Assembly: GCA_964549655.1 (NCBI GenBank)
Contig: CAZJXN010000029.1
Coordinates: 1 to 40,245, forward strand
From: JADJNW01 sp964549655
Lineage (GTDB): Bacteria > Bacteroidota > Bacteroidia > Chitinophagales > Saprospiraceae
DNA length: 40,245 nucleotides
Reading direction: 5' to 3'
Part shown: positions 30,823 through 38,701 of the stretch, piece after piece
How the letters are laid out: each line of letters opens with the position of its first letter
Position numbering within the stretch: position 1 is the stretch's first letter
Notes under the pieces: model-generated
Told to the model about the DNA's origin: nothing
Seen by the model: only the letters and a program-made list of their open reading frames with translations
Database searches by the model: none
Translations under genes and position numbers: made by a program

Positions 30823-31767
30823 TTACAAACCACTCACGCCCAGTTCTTTGCGCAAAGCCGTGTCATTCAAACCATTTTCTTGCCAGTAAGGGGTGAGAAC
30901 CGTTTTAGTGCGTTTGGCAACGGTCTCGCGCACTTTTTTGTCAAACGATGGATACGCTTCTTTCCAGCCGACAATTACAAAAGGCGTTTTATTTTCAAAT
31001 ACAATTTCGAGCGTCCGATTGCCGGTTGCGAAAGCGACCCGGTAGGATTGTAAATTTTCACCTGTAAAATCCTTGCCGTTATAGTTTTGTAAAGTTGCTT
31101 CTGCCTCTTCTACTTGAAATTCTTTGTGTAATAATCTTGCAATACTCAAACTTGGCAATATCTTAATTTTTCCAGTCGGCAAACCCTGCGGATTCATCCG
31201 AATGCGATTGAATAATTCATCTTCCAAAATGGCGTACGACACCTTGAAATTTTGATCGGCTTCCGCTTCAAAATACGAGCGAATTTCGGTTTCGTATTGA
31301 TTATTTTTCCAATTTAATTGCATGAAAGCCTGTCCGCACCAATCTTGCGTAGAATTCGTTTCTTTCAACGTTTGCGGATATTTTTGGACATCTACTGGCG
31401 TGAACACCGATGTCATAATCGAATAATCGTAAATACCAGTAGTGAAACGCTTTATCAAATTGGTTTTCAATACATTGATAGAGTTTTTATTTTCATACTT
31501 ATCATTTTTCACCTGCTTATCCGTCAGAAAATCTTCCGTTACAAATACGATAATCGCCTCGCCCGGGTGCACGTCCCGATAACGGTTTTGTTGCAATTCA
31601 TACCTTGTGATTTCCGCCTTTCCCTGATACCAATAGCTATCCAATTTTGGACTTGCCACGTTGGATTGGGTAGCAGTGAATTGAGCCGCTTTTTCCTGTT
31701 TTTGCTCGGTTTCTATTTTGTTGCAAGCCACAGAAAAGAAGACGAGTAAGAGAATTAAATTTTTCAT
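30823..31767 (-). CDS. Conserved lipoprotein of unknown function
   Basis: The 314-residue protein has a lipoprotein signal (lipobox SVAC, Cys15) and a mature region that looks like a known but uncharacterised Bacteroidota family. That family carries YWYQGKAEITRYELQQNRYRDVHPGEAIIVFVTEDF, an SIMTS motif, a WCGQAF motif (about 143) and IKILPSLSIARLLHK. Database entries of this family often carry the misleading name 'septum formation inhibitor Maf'; nothing here resembles Maf pyrophosphatase. It may bind or process something in the envelope. The gene is alone and convergent with the T9SS protein gene. Confidence 0.82.
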   Translation of the reverse strand: MKNLILLLVFFSVACNKIETEQKQEKAAQFTATQSNVASPKLDSYWYQGKAEITRYELQQNRYRDVHPGEAIIVFVTEDFLTDKQVKNDKYENKNSINVLKTNLIKRFTTGIYDYSIMTSVFTPVDVQKYPQTLKETNSTQDWCGQAFMQLNWKNNQYETEIRSYFEAEADQNFKVSYAILEDELFNRIRMNPQGLPTGKIKILPSLSIARLLHKEFQVEEAEATLQNYNGKDFTGENLQSYRVAFATGNRTLEIVFENKTPFVIVGWKEAYPSFDKKVRETVAKRTKTVLTPYWQENGLNDTALRKELGVSGL

Positions 31768-31941
31768 ATTCCAAATTTTTGAATGTAAATACAGTATTGA
31801 CTTCTCATTAGAATAAGAAAATAGGGAAATTGGTTCTAAACGCCGCCGAAAAACGAGTTGGAATGTCCGTTATGCGAAAAAAGGGAGACAACGTTTACAC
31901 ATGGTCTCCCAAAAATGGGTACTATTATATTCATCACAAAA

Positions 31942-33096
31942 TCAATCCAACCGCAAATAAGGTTTTGTTTTTTCTATCCAATCCGCAGGTAATGATTTCA
32001 ATTGTCGTAAGTCGTCTACCGATGTAAAAGCACCGTGTTGTTCCCGATAACTTACTATCGCCGCCGCTTTACGGGCATCAATGTAAGGATGAGCGTCCAA
32101 CTCTTGCACCGTTGCAGTATTAAGCGCAATCGTTCTAAAAACGGAGGACGTTTGCAACTGTGTTTTAATAGATTGAAAAGTGCTATCTGGCAATCCAAAT
32201 GTCTCTTTCACTTGCTCTACACTGCTAAAACCGCCCAGTTTTTCTCTGAAATTGGTAATGCGCTTGGCATACGTAGCACCAATACCGCGCAGCGTCTGCC
32301 AGTCCACTGCGTCGGCTTGATTGATGTCTATCATAGTGTGTTTGAACTCCGTGACTTTGGAGTCGGGTGATTTGAATTCCGTCTTGGTAATAGTAGTAGT
32401 TGGTTTTTGTTCGATTGGTACAGGGACTGTTTCAATTTGGATGTACTCCGCCAGTCGCTCGTAGTCTTTTTCATTCAAGCCATAAATTTTCTTCAAATCT
32501 TCTTTCTTGCGGAACGTGCCGCCTTTTTCGCGGTACTTTACAATCATGGCAGCCGTGTTTTTTGGCAAGCCTAATCTGATAAAATCTTCCTTAGAAATAT
32601 TGTTTGGGTTAAAAGGAAAGAGAAGGGCGGGTTTTCGCTCGCTCGGATGCTTGCTGGCATAATCGAATTTTGGAGCGCTATTGAGTTGGATGTACGGCTT
32701 CAGTCGTTCATAGTCTGCTTCTCGCATACCATACATCCGCAGCAAGTCTTCTTCGCGGCGGAATTGCCCGCCTTTACTTCGGTAGTTGACAATGGTTTGC
32801 GCCAGTTTGGGCGACAAGCCAAGTGCTACCAAATCCTCCTTCGTAACAGTGTTCGGGTTAAATGCGAATAAAGTAATCGCCGTATTCGTGGAATGTGTGT
32901 TTGTGTATTCGGAGTTCTTTTCGACAGTGGTAAGATTCGCAAGCTGTGCTTTAAAATCGGGTGATTCCTTTTGTTTGATTGTTATTTTAAAAAACTGAGG
33001 TAGTATGAAACACGCTGCACAAATCAGGCAAAGGATTATTGCGCCGTTGCGCTCGGTGCGGGTGTAGTAGAAATAGTTATAAAAATTCGTTTTCAT
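31942..33096 (-). CDS. Membrane-anchored protein with four helix-hairpin-helix repeats
   Basis: The 384-residue protein has an N-terminal membrane helix (about 18-37) and four ComEA-like units at about 78-138, 161-221, 256-315 and 322-382. Each has the pattern 'LGLxxxxAxxIVxYRxxGGxFxxxEDLxxxYGL'; the third retains the classical GIG hairpin (LRGIGATYAKRI). HhH motifs bind DNA backbone without sequence preference, so a DNA uptake or DNA-holding role at the membrane is plausible. Most ComEA proteins carry a single tandem HhH pair, so four units is long. The recR gene starts divergently 173 bp away. Confidence 0.88.
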   Translation of the reverse strand: MKTNFYNYFYYTRTERNGAIILCLICAACFILPQFFKITIKQKESPDFKAQLANLTTVEKNSEYTNTHSTNTAITLFAFNPNTVTKEDLVALGLSPKLAQTIVNYRSKGGQFRREEDLLRMYGMREADYERLKPYIQLNSAPKFDYASKHPSERKPALLFPFNPNNISKEDFIRLGLPKNTAAMIVKYREKGGTFRKKEDLKKIYGLNEKDYERLAEYIQIETVPVPIEQKPTTTITKTEFKSPDSKVTEFKHTMIDINQADAVDWQTLRGIGATYAKRITNFREKLGGFSSVEQVKETFGLPDSTFQSIKTQLQTSSVFRTIALNTATVQELDAHPYIDARKAAAIVSYREQHGAFTSVDDLRQLKSLPADWIEKTKPYLRLD

Positions 33097-33257
33097 TGTT
33101 GCTATCTTCGTTTAGTTGCTTTTATATTAGGACGCGAAACTTCGGGCTGCGTAACACTATTTTGTTATGAAGTACATCATCAGCGGATTCTGTTATGTGA
33201 AATGTGATTCTGCGTACACGAAAATAAAACCGGAAGCATTCCCAAACGTTTTTTATG

Positions 33258-33265
33258 TAAATTTG
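33258..33265 (+). promoter_or_regulatory. TAnnTTTG -7 box 4 nt before recR
   Basis: TAAATTTG matches TAnnTTTG, with CAAC before the ATG at 33270. The expected transcript starts at or near the ATG, giving a leaderless or nearly leaderless recR mRNA. Confidence 0.55.
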
Positions 33266-33269
33266 CAAC

Positions 33270-33881
33270 ATGAATTTTTCCTCCAAATTGATAGAAGAAG
33301 CCGTGAATGCCTTTGCCTCACTGCCGGGCATCGGAAAGAAAACCGCGCTGCGATTGGTGCTGCATTTAGTAAATCAACCCACGGAAATATCCGAGCAGTT
33401 TGGCGAGGCACTGGTCACGATGCGGCGCAATATTCAGTTTTGTAAAATTTGCCATAATTTGTCGGACGACCCACTGTGCACCATTTGCGCAGATATGCGG
33501 CGCGACCGCTCGCTCGTGTGCGTAGTGGAAGGTATTCGAGATGTAATGGCGATAGAAGAAACAAGTCAATATCGAGGATTATATCATGTTTTGGGCGGCG
33601 TTATTTCTCCAATAGAAGGGATTGGACCAGGCGATTTGAATATTGATTCCCTGCTGGGGCGCGCGCAGAGCGGCGATGTGCGGGAAATTATTATGGCAAT
33701 AAATCCGACGATTGAAGGCGATACCACGATTTTTTATCTTTCTAAAAAGTTGAAAGAATTTGGTATCAAAATTAGTACCATCGCACGCGGCGTGGCGTTT
33801 GGCGGCGAACTGGAATATGCGGATGAACTGACACTGGGTCGTTCTATTGTGGCGAGAATACCGTATCGAACAGAAGGGTAA
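33270..33881 (+). CDS. recR: Recombination protein RecR
   Basis: The 203-residue protein is RecR, which with RecF/RecO loads RecA at gapped DNA during repair. It has the N-terminal HhH (ASLPGIGKKTALRLVLHLV), the C4 zinc finger (Cys58, Cys61, Cys70, Cys73) and the Toprim domain (SLVCVVEGIRDVMAIEETSQYRGLYHVLGGVISPIEGIGPGDLNI). Length and order match the family. It is a single-gene unit here, ended by a strong hairpin shared with the convergent transporter. Confidence 0.97.
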   Translation: MNFSSKLIEEAVNAFASLPGIGKKTALRLVLHLVNQPTEISEQFGEALVTMRRNIQFCKICHNLSDDPLCTICADMRRDRSLVCVVEGIRDVMAIEETSQYRGLYHVLGGVISPIEGIGPGDLNIDSLLGRAQSGDVREIIMAINPTIEGDTTIFYLSKKLKEFGIKISTIARGVAFGGELEYADELTLGRSIVARIPYRTEG

Positions 33882-33885
33882 TCTG

Positions 33886-33918
33886 AAACTTATAAGGTTT
33901 TAAAAACCTTATAAGTTT
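33886..33918. terminator. Bidirectional hairpin terminator after recR
   Basis: Perfect 15-nt arms (33886-33900, 33904-33918) with a 3-nt loop. Arms begin with AAAC and end with GTTT, and AT-rich sequence lies on both sides. It separates recR from the convergent peptide transporter gene. Confidence 0.85.
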
Positions 33919-33930
33919 GTATTACACAAC

Positions 33931-36105
33931 TCACTGTTCCAGAACCGATTCGCTATATAAATTCTTGGTTTTCAATAAGCTATGTTTGTTGCCGCTCTCT
34001 ACAATTTCCCCATTTTCGATAATGTAAATACGGTCGGCGATGGAGGCAGCTCTCATACGATGGGTGACCATGATGATGCCCATCTCTTTTTTGAGGCGGG
34101 TAAACAATTGAAGAAAATCTTGCTCCGTGTGCCGGTCCATCGCAGCGGTGGCTTCATCCAACAGCAATAATTGAGGCTTATAATACAGTGCCCGCGCCAG
34201 TCCTACGATTTGCTGCTGTCCGCCGGAGATATTTACACCGGTTTCACCCAAGACGGTTTGAGAACCATACGGGAATTTTGCAAAATATTTGTCAAAACCA
34301 TATTCTTTATAAAATACTTCTAACCGTTCCAACTCCTCATCCGTAGGGGGAGCCAACAAGATATTTTCAGCTAAGTTACCATTGAATAATTTAATTTGTT
34401 GAGGTACAACCCCCAATAATTTGCGCCAATCCGTCAGAGCAGTTTCTGCTGCGTTCATTTCGTTTATATAAATATCGCCACTTTCGTATGTATAAAATCG
34501 TTGTAAAATTTGTAATAACGTACTTTTTCCGCAGCCGCTTTCGCCCAACAGCGAGATAATTTCTCCTCGTTTTACTTCGAAAGATATATCTTTCAATAAA
34601 ATGGGACGACCTGTAAATCTAAAATTTAAATTTCTGATTTCCAACGATTTAAAATCACTCAACGCTTGCTTAAACGATTCATTTTCCGGTTTGTACTCTG
34701 CTTCCAGCGTTGTAAATTCTTGCATTCGATCCAACGCTACCCTTGCCTCTTGCAGGTCAATATTTATAATAGCAATATTGGCAGCAGAAGACATAATCAT
34801 GCCGATGAGTTGAATAATAGCCATCACCGTACCTGCCGTGATGTCGCCTTGCAACACCAACAAGGAACTGCAAAGAATCGTACCAACAATAAAAACCGTA
34901 CTCGCCGCTTGGGAAGTAATGCCAAAATTCAGTCCTACTAAGCCCAATTGGTATTTGGCTTCTTGCAGCACGGTATACACATTCTGCGTGAGCGTAGCAA
35001 AAAAGTTTTCCCGACTGGCGATTTTAATTGCGCCTATACCTTGTATCGTGTCTATGAAGTTGCTTTCATTATAAGCATAAGTAATCATTTCATTGCGCTG
35101 GGCTTCTATGAGTTTACGGTGGTAGCGATATACAATAAACGCAAAAACAGGCAGCCACAGTAACGACACGAACCCTATAAGTTTGTGATAATAAAACAAA
35201 GCGACAGTATTGGCAATAATGATAATCGCTTCTAAGACCAGATTAGTAAATATATTGGAGACGGTCTCCTGTACGCGGGTCGTATCGTTCATGCGCGCTA
35301 CTAGATCACCCGTTTTCCGGCTATCAAAAAAGGGTTTTGGTAAAAATAACAGGGTGCGATAAAAATGATCAACAATTCTTATATTGAAATCTTTTCTTTG
35401 CCGCAACAAAAATAATTGTCTGATATAAGTAAAGAATATTTTTACAAATAAGAGAAATAGTAATAAGCCGGAACCAACCATTAAGGTAGAAAAATCCTTA
35501 GCGGGTAAGATGGTATCAATCAACTTTTGAGAAAAAATAGCAATGGATATGCCTAACGTAGACACAAAGGCACCTAAAACCAAAGCCGTATATAATAAAT
35601 TTAAATCACTTTTTACAAAATTGTAAAGCCAGTTTATCTTGTACTGCCAGCCTTCTTCCACCGACACTTTTTCCAACTCGTTCGTAGGATGCAGCAGCAG
35701 CAAGGTTTTGGATAGCCATACGGCGGTGAGTTGCGCCGGCGTGTAATAGGAAATCGTTGGGTTGGTAGGATCGCTTATTACAAAAACATCGTTGACTTTA
35801 TCATATTTGTAACAAACGACAAAATGCAATAACGCTTCATCTTTTATAATATGTAGAATGGCAGGAGTATCCAGCGTTTTGAGGTGTTCTATATCTGCTT
35901 CAAATCCCTCTGCCTGTAAGCCCATTTTCTTAGCTGCCTGATAAATACCTAACAGTGTAGTGCCGGTAGTAGCCGTGCCGCTCAACTCGCGCAATTGCTC
36001 CAAAGAAGTATTACTTCCAAATAATCGTAATACGGATAATAAACACGCCACGCCACAATCGGTCATATCCCGTTGTTCTACATGATACTGCTTATAATTT
36101 TTCAT
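33931..36105 (-). CDS. C39-peptidase-containing ABC transporter (peptide exporter)
   Basis: This protein (about 724 residues) both cleaves a double-glycine leader and exports the peptide. The ATG at 36105 (MKNYKQYHVEQRDMTDCG) is chosen; nine residues upstream look non-coding. The C39 peptidase (1-130) has catalytic Cys17 in RDMTDCGVACL, His94 in LHFVVCYK and Asp112 in ISDPTNP. About six membrane helices follow (160-430), then an ABC domain with Walker A GESGCGKS, signature ISGGQQQ and Walker B LLLLDEATAAMD. It is the last gene of the cassette and lies downstream of a terminator-like hairpin. No HlyD-type adaptor is encoded nearby. Confidence 0.95.
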   Translation of the reverse strand: MKNYKQYHVEQRDMTDCGVACLLSVLRLFGSNTSLEQLRELSGTATTGTTLLGIYQAAKKMGLQAEGFEADIEHLKTLDTPAILHIIKDEALLHFVVCYKYDKVNDVFVISDPTNPTISYYTPAQLTAVWLSKTLLLLHPTNELEKVSVEEGWQYKINWLYNFVKSDLNLLYTALVLGAFVSTLGISIAIFSQKLIDTILPAKDFSTLMVGSGLLLFLLFVKIFFTYIRQLFLLRQRKDFNIRIVDHFYRTLLFLPKPFFDSRKTGDLVARMNDTTRVQETVSNIFTNLVLEAIIIIANTVALFYYHKLIGFVSLLWLPVFAFIVYRYHRKLIEAQRNEMITYAYNESNFIDTIQGIGAIKIASRENFFATLTQNVYTVLQEAKYQLGLVGLNFGITSQAASTVFIVGTILCSSLLVLQGDITAGTVMAIIQLIGMIMSSAANIAIINIDLQEARVALDRMQEFTTLEAEYKPENESFKQALSDFKSLEIRNLNFRFTGRPILLKDISFEVKRGEIISLLGESGCGKSTLLQILQRFYTYESGDIYINEMNAAETALTDWRKLLGVVPQQIKLFNGNLAENILLAPPTDEELERLEVFYKEYGFDKYFAKFPYGSQTVLGETGVNISGGQQQIVGLARALYYKPQLLLLDEATAAMDRHTEQDFLQLFTRLKKEMGIIMVTHRMRAASIADRIYIIENGEIVESGNKHSLLKTKNLYSESVLEQ

Positions 36106-36133
36106 AATATGAATGTTGTAAATAAGTGCCATT

Positions 36134-36166
36134 AAAAAAAATCCCGGCTTATCAGATAAACCGGGA
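36134..36166 (-). terminator. Intra-operon terminator between precursor and transporter
   Basis: On the minus strand a 12-bp stem (36142-36153 with 36155-36166, one mismatch, rich in CCCGG/CCGGG) is followed by a run of at least seven T. This is a classical intrinsic terminator. It sits 30 bp after the precursor stop and 28 bp before the transporter ATG, so it should leave precursor mRNA more abundant than transporter mRNA. Confidence 0.85.
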
Positions 36167-36195
36167 CCCTTTTAGCGTTCAATCACGCATTTTTC

Positions 36196-36381
36196 TTAGT
36201 CGACAATCGAGTCACCACCACCGCCTTTTCTGCAGTATCTGCTAACACCCAAAAGTGCAACGATAATGAGGATGCAGCTTCCCAACGCGTGTGCTAAAAT
36301 GAGCAAACCGTGAGAAGCGCGGCAATAAGGGGAACGTCCACCTTCGATTACAGCCATTTGGTCGAGAGACAAAGACTTCAT
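36196..36381 (-). CDS. Double-glycine-leader precursor of an exported peptide
   Basis: This is a 61-residue precursor. The leader is MKSLSLDQMAVIEGG (15 residues), with the typical hydrophobic spacing 'L-S-x-x-Q-M-x-x-I-x-G-G' for C39 cleavage. The core is about 46 residues, RSPYCRASHG onward. It has one long hydrophobic stretch (about residues 25-47) and three cysteines (20, 36, 50), and ends RKGGGGDSIVD. Cys20 and Cys50 bracket the hydrophobic helix and could pair as a disulfide. A membrane-active bacteriocin or a signal peptide fits. No modification enzymes (LanM, radical SAM, YcaO) are nearby. The downstream transporter strongly supports export. Confidence 0.82.
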   Translation of the reverse strand: MKSLSLDQMAVIEGGRSPYCRASHGLLILAHALGSCILIIVALLGVSRYCRKGGGGDSIVD

Positions 36382-36416
36382 AATAAAAAAAATTTAAGAG
36401 TTATTCGCCTACTCTA

Positions 36417-36554
36417 TTAAGGTTTTTCGGCATTCACCTTATTATCATCCAACTTGAGATAATACAAAGAAGCAAGGGGGGAGGCTGCAACAGTAGAATT
36501 GAGCAAGCTCAATTTGCCCACAATATAAGCGTTTTTTGTATTATATGAAAGCAT
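36417..36554 (-). CDS. Small ORF in the peptide cassette, unknown function
   Basis: This is a 45-codon ORF starting at the ATG 36554, only 2 bp after the stop of the preceding membrane-protein gene and 35 bp before the precursor gene on the same strand. MLSYNTKNAYIVGKLSLLN begins it and the tail is charged (LKLDDNKVNAEKP). No GG leader or clear helix is present. It may be translated by coupling to the upstream gene, or be an accidental ORF. I call it because of the tight spacing and the uninterrupted frame within an apparently coding cassette. Confidence 0.4.
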   Translation of the reverse strand: MLSYNTKNAYIVGKLSLLNSTVAASPLASLYYLKLDDNKVNAEKP

Positions 36555-36556
36555 TT

Positions 36557-37195
36557 TTATAAAAAAACTAAAAAAATTACCAAAATGGTACAAATGGCTA
36601 CACCAGTGCCATACGTACCCAACACCAATGGCACCCATCTTCGCATCCCTCGCTGTTGCAGCAAATTGAGTCCAAATGCCAGCAATAAAATAAAGATAAT
36701 TTGAAATACATTTACGAGTTGTAAGGGAAAGACCGCCCACTCCGGCACCATTTGCTCATTCATTAGTTCGTATAGCGAAAGCTGGGGCAAGTAATTGAGG
36801 TCGTTCAAATTCTCTACCCCGGTATTCAGATACCCAATCATGAGTACTAATCTTGAAATGGCAAAAATGCTATAAGCCTTCACCACGACATTAAAAATTT
36901 CTTTGAACTTCACCTCGTACCGCAGCAGCAGTGTCCCAACATTGATACAAACCGTTATGAGCAGCACTTGTAGCAATATGAAAACAGGTGCCCAGAGCCA
37001 GTTGGTCCAAGCATAAGATTGTGCGATTTTTGCCACCGCATCTATTTGCTCGATGGTCAGCTCCTCCGCAAGCGAGTTGTATAAGATTTTTCCATCCGCC
37101 GCATACCGTTGAATAAGCAGATTAAAAGCAAGTTCAATCAGGATGATAACTACCAAAATAAGGGTAGGCTTGAGTTGAAAGTATTTCTTGAGCAT
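36557..37195 (-). CDS. Polytopic membrane protein (Yip1-like), candidate immunity protein
   Basis: The protein (about 212 residues) has around five membrane helices: residues near 12-28, 66-90, 105-125, 155-180 and 192-210. The ATG at 37195 (MLKKYFQLKPTLIL) is preferred over a TTG two codons upstream. The overall helix layout and YAWTNWLWAPVFILLQ followed by YEVKFKEIFNVVVKAYS resemble Yip1-like membrane domains. It is first in the cassette, with the small ORF 2 bp after its stop. In bacteriocin operons such a membrane protein often protects the producer, which is my inference. It could instead aid export. Confidence 0.75.
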   Translation of the reverse strand: MLKKYFQLKPTLILVVIILIELAFNLLIQRYAADGKILYNSLAEELTIEQIDAVAKIAQSYAWTNWLWAPVFILLQVLLITVCINVGTLLLRYEVKFKEIFNVVVKAYSIFAISRLVLMIGYLNTGVENLNDLNYLPQLSLYELMNEQMVPEWAVFPLQLVNVFQIIFILLLAFGLNLLQQRGMRRWVPLVLGTYGTGVAICTILVIFLVFL

Positions 37196-37424
37196 ACTCA
37201 AGTGGTTTTTTTGATGTTTATAGGAAGTTCATATTTCATTTCATGTGTATACTACGAAAGAGATTGAGAAATGTTTCCTGTACAAGCAAAAAAATTTAAT
37301 AATTTGTCTTTATTTTTTTCGAGCTTTTCTAATCTAACTGGTCAGATGACGATAGAATCTAATATCATCAACTTAGAGAAAGTGGCAGGCAGGTTTGTAG
37401 GAACGTTCAATCATCGTATGGATA

Positions 37425-37460
37425 GGTGCAGCATACCGAAATATGTGGGTGCGCTGCACC
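37425..37460. repeat. Imperfect palindrome between cassette and lipid kinase
   Basis: Arms GGTGCAGC (37425-37432) and GCTGCACC (37453-37460) with a 20-nt loop, related in sequence to the GGTAC-AGC-GTACC hairpin at 22168. The gap 37202-37499 shows no convincing gene; an in-frame stretch there is a chance ORF. Confidence 0.5.
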
Positions 37461-37499
37461 TGGTATCACCCAATAAACCTATCACCCTTCCCCTCTTCC

Positions 37500-38402
37500 T
37501 CACGCCATATATTCCTTCGGCACCAGCAGTGGCAACTTTTTCGCGTGCAGCCGCGCCTCCACTTTCATAACCTCGCCGATGACCTCACCATCCACTTGCA
37601 AGGCTTGCGGACGGGATAAGGAGACGACCGTTTCCGTCGTGCTGATGATGTCTACGTGTTTGGAACTATTGAGATGCCCAGAGAAAAAAAGCCAAGTGAG
37701 GTACGGTAACTTCCAGCGGGGATGAGGCTCGAAGATGCAAATTTCATACTTTCCATCATCAATTTTTCCGGTTGGATTCACCAGCGCACCCGTGCCGTAC
37801 TTGGTTGCATTGGCAAACGTAATCATTTCTATCGTCTCTTTAAATTCGCGGTGCGGCAACTTGATACGACATCTTACGCCTTGTTTTTGTAGAATCGTTT
37901 TTGCAAAACTCCACGCGTAAGTCAGTTTTCCGCGCCCTTCTACATTATCAAATTCCTGTATGAGTCTTGCATTAAAACCAATATCCGCTAAGTGAAAGCA
38001 CAAATGTTTTTTATTGATTTCAATCACATCCATTTCTATGCGTTTGCCATCCAGCAACACGTTGATATTTTGCTGTAAATCCTTGGTAATCAACAACTCT
38101 GTCGCCATTCCATTGGCAGAACCTAATGGAATAATACCCATCGGAATTTTACTGCCCAACATGACTTGACCCACCAGATTAATCGTGCCGTCGCCGCCAC
38201 AAGCCACCACCGTGGTTGGTTTCCAGGCTTTTATTTTCGCCTTGATCTGTTTTTCATCTGCGTCTCCAGTCGTCTCCAACACTTCATATTCCAGCAATTT
38301 TTCAAGACAAAGGGCGTGTAATTGTTCTTTAAATTGCGCTTTGTCAATCCCACCGGAAATAGGATTTAATACAAAAAGCAGCTTATTTTCAACGTTGGTC
38401 AT
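37500..38402 (-). CDS. Diacylglycerol kinase-type lipid kinase
   Basis: The 300-residue protein has a DAGK catalytic domain: FVLNPISGG (10-18), the nucleotide loop GGDGT (69-73) in VVACGGDGTINLVGQ, and PLGSANGMATELL. The C-terminal beta-domain (LCFHLADIGFNARLI, VDGEVIGEVMKVEARLH) is also typical. Such enzymes phosphorylate diacylglycerol or related lipids such as ceramide or sphingosine. Bacteroidota contain sphingolipids, so the true substrate is uncertain. The gene is divergent from the App1-type phosphatase, with a scaffold gap in the shared upstream region. No eukaryotic-type regulatory domains are present. Confidence 0.92.
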   Translation of the reverse strand: MTNVENKLLFVLNPISGGIDKAQFKEQLHALCLEKLLEYEVLETTGDADEKQIKAKIKAWKPTTVVACGGDGTINLVGQVMLGSKIPMGIIPLGSANGMATELLITKDLQQNINVLLDGKRIEMDVIEINKKHLCFHLADIGFNARLIQEFDNVEGRGKLTYAWSFAKTILQKQGVRCRIKLPHREFKETIEMITFANATKYGTGALVNPTGKIDDGKYEICIFEPHPRWKLPYLTWLFFSGHLNSSKHVDIISTTETVVSLSRPQALQVDGEVIGEVMKVEARLHAKKLPLLVPKEYMA

Positions 38403-38438
38403 TGGAATGCGTTAAACAAATGTAAGTAATGTGCTGAT

Positions 38439-38538
38439 NNNNNNNNNNNNNNNNNNNNNNNNNNNNNNNNNNNNNNNNNNNNNNNNNNNNNNNNNNNNNN
38501 NNNNNNNNNNNNNNNNNNNNNNNNNNNNNNNNNNNNNN
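38439..38538. other. Assembly gap (100 N)
   Basis: Exactly 100 N in the divergent intergenic region between the lipid kinase and the phosphatase. Its true length is unknown, so genes may be missing here. Confidence 0.98.
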
Positions 38539-38627
38539 ATCTTACTATCCTATTTAAAACGGATTGATTTTGTCAATTGCTTGATTAATAACCCGTTATT
38601 AGCAAATTAGCAAATCAGCATAACTTG

Positions 38628-38642
38628 TCCCGCAAAGCGGGA
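38628..38642. repeat. Short hairpin upstream of the phosphatase
   Basis: Stem TCCCGC-AAA-GCGGGA, of the same small class as those at 15284-15396 and 26411. No T-tract follows. Confidence 0.6.
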
Positions 38643-38701
38643 TTAGCATATCAACTTAATAACACTTCTATCTATCAAAGTCCTTACAAAAGCGAGCAAC
38701 A

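Noticed and set aside
36555..36740. Longer version of the small cassette ORF (107 codons)
   Set aside because: The upstream part lies entirely inside the membrane-protein gene in another frame and looks like out-of-frame translation; only the part after 36554 is kept.
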